Under the pieces are notes generated by a model. The model searched no databases and had not been told where the DNA came from. It worked only from the letters and a program-made list of their open reading frames with translations. Below, in pieces: positions 9,144 through 14,207 of a stretch of DNA of 14,207 bases; within the stretch, counting starts at the first letter, position 1; every line of letters begins with the position of its first letter. Made by a program: the position numbers and the translations under genes. Location of the stretch: the NCBI GenBank assembly GCA_023409675.1, contig JAEYRC010000217.1, forward strand, positions 1 to 14,207, given 5' to 3'. Source of the stretch: Bacteroidota bacterium (GTDB lineage: Bacteria; Bacteroidota; Bacteroidia; Chitinophagales; Chitinophagaceae).

Positions 9144-9156
9144 GCTTCGCAGAAGC
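9144..9156. other. Small hairpin (GCTTC-GCA-GAAGC)
   Basis: A perfect 5-base-pair stem with a 3-base loop sits between the two inverted-repeat elements, just before the double CTCC-GGAG element. No gene or T run goes with it. Function unknown. Confidence 0.3.
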
Positions 9157-9191
9157 GTACCAGTTATCGAAAAATCAATTGAAGTTGTGCC

Positions 9192-9252
9192 GCTCCTACG
9201 GAGCTTGCTGGATCGGAGGCTTTTGCTATTGACCTTTCGCTCCTCCGGAGCG
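9192..9252. repeat. Paired CTCC/GGAG hairpin element
   Basis: Two near-identical short palindromes lie 47 bases apart: GCTCCTACGGAGC (9192-9204) and CGCTCCTCCGGAGCG (9238-9252). Between them is the sequence TTTTGCTATTGACC. From memory, an arrangement of this kind recurs in Bacteroidota intergenic DNA. It sits between the two copies of the 109-base element and has no coding frame of its own. Confidence 0.55.
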
Positions 9253-9312
9253 TAGACCATGCTATTGATAGATTAACTTTTTTATTACGGATTACATCAG
9301 GTATTAGTTGGA

Positions 9313-9420
9313 CGTCATTGCGAGGGCTCTGCCCGAAGCAATCCAGGAATATTGCAGCGTAATATCCTGTTATCGAATAGCATTCTTTTTGGATTGTTTC
9401 GCTTTCGGCTCGCAACGACG
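9313..9420. repeat. Inverted-repeat intergenic element, copy 2
   Basis: This is the same element as at 8979-9087 and in the same orientation. It opens CGTCATTGCGAGGG and has GAAGCAATCCAG at 9335-9346. TTGGATTGTTTC at 9389-9400 forms the opposite arm with one G-T pair and one mismatch-prone end, and the closing sequence is GGCTCGCAACGACG. The outer ends CGTCATTGCGAG / CTCGCAACGACG are more nearly complementary here than in copy 1. Several substitutions separate the copies, so neither is a fresh insertion. Confidence 0.75.
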
Positions 9421-9984
9421 AAACGTTGACCGCTGGCTATAGGAATGCCCGCTCCTGCATACTTATAAAATCCTTCCTAAGCATTAGGCAATGAGCCTGC
9501 CTCTGATTCTCAAGTTTAAACCCAAATGTAGTCCGGGGACCTGATTGTAAATTGCTGACGTTATTGGCGACAGGGTATGTTGGAGCCAGGGCATTTCCAG
9601 TTTTAGGACTAAAACAGTCAGCATTGTACGGCTATTTTTTTTATATTGTTGTTGTGTATATTTATGTGTTATAGCCAATGGTAGGACGACCATCTGAACA
9701 TTGACAAGACGACCTAAGCATATACGGAAAAGTAAAACATTTTGGCAAGTGACCATAAACGTACAAACGATATTACAAACGGACAACGAGTAAGCCGACA
9801 CTCATTGCAAACCCTATGCTTTTTATTTTTTTCCCACCCACATTTTTTAAAAACAATTTTAGCCAGTCCGCAAGTGGCACATTTGGCTTTGCCCCTACCC
9901 GCAAAGCAGACCTTCGTAAATACGAAGCATTCACGAACACCATAAAAACATATAATCCGTGAGTAAAACCAAAAGAGCCACTTC
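9421..9984. other. Gene-poor AT-rich stretch before the restriction-modification operon
   Basis: No convincing gene lies here. Two minus-strand open frames (about 9484-9801 and 9714-9992) overlap each other, have atypical composition and match no family I know. Visible structure includes homopolymer runs (TTTTTTTT near 9635, TTTATTTTTTT near 9820), an imperfect inverted pair GGCTAT (9630-9635) / ATAGCC (9671-9676) about 35 bases apart, and a change to lower GC. It may be the boundary of an acquired defence segment or a decayed repeat. Confidence 0.5.
9912..9927. promoter_or_regulatory. Perfect 16-base palindrome upstream of hsdM
   Basis: CTTCGTA-AA-TACGAAG is a perfect 7-base inverted repeat with a 2-base centre. 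It lies about 73 bases before the likely hsdM -33 box. Such symmetry suits a dimeric DNA-binding protein, but no regulator gene is present in the window and no T run follows that would make it a terminator. Operator function is inference. Confidence 0.35.
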
Positions 9985-10017
9985 TTTACCAACGCACCGA
10001 TAAGAATGATAAATTTG
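9985..10017 (+). promoter_or_regulatory. Probable Bacteroidota-type promoter of the hsd operon
   Basis: TAAATTTG at 10010-10017 matches the Bacteroidota -7 consensus TAnnTTTG exactly. A weak -33 box, TTTA, lies at 9985-9988 with a 21-base spacer, inside the usual range. Transcription would begin near 10022 and leave a leader of about 24 bases before the hsdM ATG. Confidence 0.6.
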
Positions 10018-10045
10018 ACATATTAACAAGATACTGAAAGAATAA

Positions 10046-12118
10046 ATGCAAGGAAAACAACTTCGAAAATTAGAAGCCGAACTGTGGAGAGCTGCAGACC
10101 AACTCAGAGCCAACAGTAAACTGACTGCTTCGGAATACTCAATGCCTGTTTTGGGACTGATATTTTTACGACACGCCTACAACCGCTTTCAGAAAGTAAA
10201 AGTGGAAGTAGAAAAAACCTTGCCTTCGCATCCGCAAAGGGGCAAAAGGCCATTGACAAAAAAAGACTTTGAAGAACAAAACTCAATGTTTCTGCCCGAC
10301 AAGGCACAGTTTGACTATCTGGTTTCATTACCCGAAAGTGCCGACATAGGTGAAGCGATTGACAACGCAATGAAACTGATTGAGGATGAATACGACAACC
10401 TCAAAGGTGTGTTGCCCAAAAACTTTTCCATTTTCAGTAAAGACCTGTTGCGGGAACTACTCCGCATTTTCAACAAAGAAGTATTGCAAAAAGCCGAAGG
10501 CGATTTGTTCGGGAAGATTTACGAATACTTCCTCAACAAATTTGCAATGACAGGTGCACAGGAAGGCGGAGAATTTTTTACGCCTATGAGTTTGGTGCAA
10601 ACCATTGTAAACGTCATTGAACCCGACCACGGTATTGTGTTTGACCCTGCCTGCGGCAGTGCGGGTATGTTTGTGCAAACGGGCTATTTTATAGAATGCG
10701 AAGGACTGAAACCTGCTGAGAAAGTTACCTTTTACGGACAGGAAAAAGCCGAACTCAATACCAAACTTGCCAAGATGAACCTTGCAGTTCACGGACTGGA
10801 AGGCAACATACAAGAGGGAAATACCTTTTACGAGGACAAACACGACCTTGTGGGCGGTGCTGATTATGTAATGGCAAATCCTCCGTTTAATGTGGACGGT
10901 GTGGACAAAGCCAAAGATGCCGTAAAGAAAGACCCACGACTGATATTAGACGGCAAAGTAAACCTGCCGAAAAACGACAACGCCAATTATTTGTGGATTC
11001 AGTATTTCTACAATTACTTGAAACCAACCGGCAGAGCAGGTTTTGTGATGGCTTCTTCTGCCAGCGATGCAGGACACAGTGAAAAAGACATACGGGAAAA
11101 GTTGGTAAAAACCGGTTCGGTAGATGTGATGATGGCAATTGGCAACAACTTTTTCTATACCCGTTCATTGCCTTGCACCTTGTGGTTTTTTGACCGTGCA
11201 AAAGAGAGCGACAAAAAGAAAAGCGATAAAGTGTTGATGTTGGATGCCCGAAAAATTTACCGAAAGGTAACGAGCAAGGTAAACGACTTTAGCCCCGAGC
11301 AATTGCAAAACCTCATTTGCATTGTAAACCTGTATAGAGGCAATACCAAAAAGTTTGAATGCACGGTAAAAAGCTATTTGCAAACGTCTGCCGATTTAGC
11401 CAAAGAAACAGCCGAAGCAAGTACTGATCTGCAAAAGCAATTGCAGAAAGTGCTTAAAACTGTTAGTGACTTTGCGACCAAATACGCCAAAGAAAACAAA
11501 GAAGCAAATGCATTTGTAGATGCTTTGAATATCGAAGAAACCGCAAGCATTTACGAGCAACAAAACAAGCTGATTGCCGAAGCGAAAAAAGCCAAAGCCG
11601 ATATTGACATTTTAGAAAGCATTGCCCACTTGTGCAAAACACTCCGCAAACCACAAGACAAACTCATTAAGCAATTGCTGGATGCCATAAGCACAGCAGC
11701 CAAAGAATACCAACTGAGCAAAAACAAAGATTGGAAAGAGCTTGGGCTGAAAGAACAACTCGACCAACTGAAAGCCCTGCAACAGCAACTCAGCGGCAAA
11801 CCCGATGAAGAAGAACCCGGCTTGCTGCACGAAACCGAATATTTCTACAAACAAGCTCATTGGTTGACGAGCCGTTTCCCCGAAGGCGTTTATACCGATG
11901 TGGAAGGACTGTGTAAAGTGGTAACCCAAAAAGAAATAGAAGCCAAAGACTGGAGTTTAAGCCCGGGCAGGTATGTAGGTGTGGACACCAGCACCGATGA
12001 AGATTTTGACTACGAAGAACGCCTGAATGAAATACATATTGAGTTGGATGGATTGAACGAAGAAGCCATTGCCTTGGCAAAAACCATTGCTGAAAACTAT
12101 AAAGAGTTGGCGATATGA
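10046..12118 (+). CDS. hsdM: Type I restriction-modification DNA methyltransferase subunit HsdM
   Basis: HsdM is the N6-adenine methyltransferase subunit of a type I system. It transfers a methyl group from S-adenosylmethionine to adenine within the site chosen by HsdS. Residues 1 to about 155 are the helical HsdM N-terminal domain, followed by the N6_Mtase core. AdoMet motif I is FDPACGSAGMF (199-209) and catalytic motif IV is NPPF (278-281). The end (LSPGRYVGVD at about 637-646, then the C-terminal helices) is typical. The length of 690 exceeds the usual ~500 because a lysine/glutamate-rich, coiled-coil-prone insertion of roughly 170-200 residues lies at about 440-615, just before the C-terminal region. 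Both catalytic motifs are intact, so it is probably active. The stop overlaps the hsdS start by four bases (ATGA), implying translational coupling. Confidence 0.95.
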   Translation: MQGKQLRKLEAELWRAADQLRANSKLTASEYSMPVLGLIFLRHAYNRFQKVKVEVEKTLPSHPQRGKRPLTKKDFEEQNSMFLPDKAQFDYLVSLPESADIGEAIDNAMKLIEDEYDNLKGVLPKNFSIFSKDLLRELLRIFNKEVLQKAEGDLFGKIYEYFLNKFAMTGAQEGGEFFTPMSLVQTIVNVIEPDHGIVFDPACGSAGMFVQTGYFIECEGLKPAEKVTFYGQEKAELNTKLAKMNLAVHGLEGNIQEGNTFYEDKHDLVGGADYVMANPPFNVDGVDKAKDAVKKDPRLILDGKVNLPKNDNANYLWIQYFYNYLKPTGRAGFVMASSASDAGHSEKDIREKLVKTGSVDVMMAIGNNFFYTRSLPCTLWFFDRAKESDKKKSDKVLMLDARKIYRKVTSKVNDFSPEQLQNLICIVNLYRGNTKKFECTVKSYLQTSADLAKETAEASTDLQKQLQKVLKTVSDFATKYAKENKEANAFVDALNIEETASIYEQQNKLIAEAKKAKADIDILESIAHLCKTLRKPQDKLIKQLLDAISTAAKEYQLSKNKDWKELGLKEQLDQLKALQQQLSGKPDEEEPGLLHETEYFYKQAHWLTSRFPEGVYTDVEGLCKVVTQKEIEAKDWSLSPGRYVGVDTSTDEDFDYEERLNEIHIELDGLNEEAIALAKTIAENYKELAI

Positions 12119-13284
12119 AGTGGGAGAAAGTTGAAATTGGTCAATTGGGAGAAGTAATAACTGGTAATACTCCACCAAGAAAAAATCCTGAGTTATATGG
12201 GGATTTCATTCCTTTTATAAAGCCAACCGACATAGAAATTGATAGGCGATTTACCCCGAATCCTGAAGAATGTTATTCTGAAGTTGGATTTGAAAAATAC
12301 AGAAAATCATTAATCCCGAAAGGTGCAACCTGTGTTGTAACTATTGGAAGTATTGGTAAAAAGATTACACAGGCGATAACAGATTGCTTCATTAACCAGG
12401 CGGTAAATGCAGTTATTCCAAACGAAAACTATGATGCTGATTTTGTATTTTATTTATTGAAGAATAACCTTGACAAAGTAAAAGGCTTAGATTCAGGAAC
12501 ATCATCAGGAAGAGAAAATGTTTCTAAATCTTCTTTTTCAAGCATAGAGGTTAAAGTCGTAAAGCATCTCCCCACCCAACGCAAAATCGCCAGCATTTTA
12601 TCGGCTTATGATGATTTGATAGAGAATAATTTGAAGCGGATAAAGTTACTGGAGGAGAAGGCGTTTTTGAGGTATAAGCAGATTGTGAGGGAGGAGAAGA
12701 TGGCTGAATTTTTAATTGAAGAAGTATGTGAAACTTTAGGAGGTGGCACTCCAGCAACTGGTGATAGACGATATTGGGACGAAGGTGAAATACTATGGTT
12801 TTCTCCTACAGATTTGACAAAACACCATTCCATAGTCTTGTTGGACAGTGAAAAGAAAATCACAGAACTTGGGCTACAAAAGAGTTCTGCCAAGTTAGTT
12901 CCTGCCAAAACAATACTTATGACAAGTCGAGCCAGTATTGGTTATTTCGGCTTAATAAACAAGCCTGCATCTACAAATCAAGGTTTCATCAACATTATTC
13001 CATTCAATGATAATCACAGAGCATATATGCTTTTTGATTTGAAGAACAGAAAAGAAGAAATTATCGGCAATGCAAACGGCTCAACATTTTTAGAGATTTC
13101 AAAAGGCAAATTCAGGCAAATGAAAATCAAATTACCTCAGGATGAGAAAGTATTGATTGATTTTGAGCAGGAGTTTGAAATCACTTTCAATTTCATTGAG
13201 AACCTTTTGAAACAAAACACCAAACTCCGTGAGGCACGAGATATTTTATTACCTAAACTAATGAATGGACAAATAGAAGTGTAA
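12115..13284 (+). CDS. hsdS: Type I restriction-modification specificity subunit HsdS
   Basis: HsdS recognises the split DNA target and positions the HsdM subunits. The 389 residues show the standard two-half plan. TRD1 is at about 1-152, with the SIGKK and INQAVNAVIP stretches. Central conserved helix CR1 is at 153-195, from PTQRKIASILSAYDDLIENN to the KQIVREEK end. TRD2 is at about 196-343, with GGGTPATGD and SRASIGYFG. Distal helix CR2 is at about 344-389, ending LLPKLMNGQIEV. Both halves are complete with no frameshift, so a bipartite target is expected; its sequence cannot be read from the protein. By eye the TRD1 DNA is more AT-rich than hsdM or the start of CR1, as is common where target domains have been exchanged. 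It starts inside the hsdM stop, and the next gene begins one base after its own stop. Confidence 0.94.
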   Translation: MKWEKVEIGQLGEVITGNTPPRKNPELYGDFIPFIKPTDIEIDRRFTPNPEECYSEVGFEKYRKSLIPKGATCVVTIGSIGKKITQAITDCFINQAVNAVIPNENYDADFVFYLLKNNLDKVKGLDSGTSSGRENVSKSSFSSIEVKVVKHLPTQRKIASILSAYDDLIENNLKRIKLLEEKAFLRYKQIVREEKMAEFLIEEVCETLGGGTPATGDRRYWDEGEILWFSPTDLTKHHSIVLLDSEKKITELGLQKSSAKLVPAKTILMTSRASIGYFGLINKPASTNQGFINIIPFNDNHRAYMLFDLKNRKEEIIGNANGSTFLEISKGKFRQMKIKLPQDEKVLIDFEQEFEITFNFIENLLKQNTKLREARDILLPKLMNGQIEV

Positions 13285-13285
13285 T

Positions 13286-14207
13286 ATGAGTTTTAAGCAA
13301 TACATAGAAAAACTCATAGAGAGCAACCTGAAAACCTACCGTGATAATTCGGACAGGTTTATTGCCGATTACAATCGTGAGCTGGAACTCACCAAAGAAT
13401 ACAACGGAAGGCAATTACTGGAGCTGCTTCAAAATGCCGATGATGCCGGCTCTAATGAAGTTTGGATTAATTGGGATAAGGAAAATACCATGCTGAGTAT
13501 TTCAAACCAAGGGGAACCTTTTGAAACAGGCGGCATAAAATCGCTCATGCTTGCCAACCTGAGCACCAAAACCAAAATCAGCTATATCGGCAACAAGGGC
13601 CTGGGTTTTCGTTCCATCCTCAACTGGTCGGAACAAGTGGTTATTTACAGCAATGGTTGCCAAATTTCCTTTTCTGAAAAAATTGCCGAAGATGTTTTCA
13701 ATAACCGATTGAACTTAAATGCAGAGGTAATACAACAAATCAGAAGCGTAAGAAATCTGGCGGAGGAAACCGTTCCTTTCCCGGTATTGGCTATTCCTGA
13801 AATAACAGAAGCATCTAACGCAGATAAATGGACAACTACTATCGCCATTAGCTACAGAAAAGAGTTTGAAGCCGATATTGAACATCAATTGGCTGAATTG
13901 CGGGAAGAAATACTGTTGTTTTTGAACAATATCCAAAAAATTACCATTCAAAAAGGAACAGAACGAACAGAATTGGCCAGCAATAAAGTTCCCGGTGAAC
14001 GCTTTGAACTGGTAAGCATAAAAGACAAACAGTGGAAGGTGTTTTCAATGGAAAACCTTTTACCTGCCGAGTATCAGGACAAAAGCAAAAGCGAGCAGCA
14101 GTCTTACAACCTCAAAGTAGCTTTTCAGGAAGATTTATCTGACAATTACAGAAAGCTTTTCAATTTTTTCCCTACGCAATTAAGCATATCCTTACCCTGC
14201 ATTATTC
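13286..14207 (+). CDS. Sacsin/Hsp90-like (GHKL) ATPase in the hsd operon (3' truncated)
   Basis: An uninterrupted frame begins at ATG 13286, one base after the hsdS stop, and runs past the right edge (307 codons visible). The N-terminal ~180 residues resemble a GHKL/Hsp90-type ATP-binding domain of the sacsin branch. The N-box is LLELLQNADDAG (44-55, with E46, N50 and D53). The second box is ISNQGEPF (72-79), where sacsin-like proteins typically have a His-Asn-containing motif. The glycine-rich lid is IGNKGLGFRSI (101-111). The rest is mixed helix and strand without a family I can name. Spacing shows it is part of the hsd operon. Hsp90/MORC-type ATPases are known neighbours of prokaryotic restriction-modification genes, so a role as an ATP-driven partner or effector in defence is plausible but inferred. 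Full length and C-terminal domains are outside the window. Confidence 0.88.
   Translation, partial: MSFKQYIEKLIESNLKTYRDNSDRFIADYNRELELTKEYNGRQLLELLQNADDAGSNEVWINWDKENTMLSISNQGEPFETGGIKSLMLANLSTKTKISYIGNKGLGFRSILNWSEQVVIYSNGCQISFSEKIAEDVFNNRLNLNAEVIQQIRSVRNLAEETVPFPVLAIPEITEASNADKWTTTIAISYRKEFEADIEHQLAELREEILLFLNNIQKITIQKGTERTELASNKVPGERFELVSIKDKQWKVFSMENLLPAEYQDKSKSEQQSYNLKVAFQEDLSDNYRKLFNFFPTQLSISLPCII

Noticed and set aside
9164..9415. Minus-strand open frame of 83 codons
   Set aside because: It runs through the double-hairpin element and most of inverted-repeat copy 2, so it is explained by repeat DNA.
9714..9992. Minus-strand open frame with several cysteines (CATC, CNEC) resembling a small zinc-binding protein
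   Set aside because: It lies in low-complexity intergenic DNA, overlaps another spurious frame and the hsdM promoter area, lacks a plausible start context and matches no known family.

Overview
The window looks like chromosomal DNA from a Bacteroidota bacterium, plausibly of the Chitinophagaceae/Sphingobacteriia type. Four things suggest this: a type IX secretion (T9SS) C-terminal sorting domain on the first protein, a Bacteroidota-style -7 promoter element (TAnnTTTG pattern) before the methyltransferase gene, a lack of strong Shine-Dalgarno sites, and intergenic repeats of a kind common in this phylum. The assignment rests on family resemblance read by eye; no search was run.

Region 1 (1-3340) is the 3' part of a large secreted multidomain surface or adhesin-like protein. 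It carries tandem PPC-like repeats, PKD-like, IPT-like, coiled-coil, DUF7619-like and Fn3-like parts and a T9SS tail. It ends at a strong bidirectional terminator. Region 2 (3340-4055) holds a degenerate intergenic tandem repeat and a convergent gene for a cytoplasmic FKBP-type peptidyl-prolyl isomerase.

Region 3 (4281-8970) is a probable two-gene operon. A Tat-exported Gfo/Idh/MocA oxidoreductase is followed 40 bases later by a secreted protein with HEAT repeats and two different DUF1080 (3-keto-disaccharide hydrolase) domains. From known chemistry of these families, the pair suggests periplasmic glycoside breakdown through a 3-keto intermediate: oxidation at C3, then cleavage of the glycosidic bond.

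Region 4 (8971-10045) is over 1 kb without a convincing gene. It contains two copies of a ~109-base inverted-repeat element, a double-hairpin element between them, an AT-rich stretch, a perfect 16-base palindrome and a likely promoter.

Region 5 (10046-14207) is a defence-type operon on the + strand. A type I restriction-modification methyltransferase (HsdM) with an unusually long insertion overlaps the specificity subunit (HsdS) by 4 bases. HsdS is followed one base later by a sacsin/Hsp90-like (GHKL) ATPase that runs off the window end. No HsdR nuclease is visible, so the restriction subunit lies outside the window, or the ATPase belongs to a variant effector. This is the most interesting part of the window.
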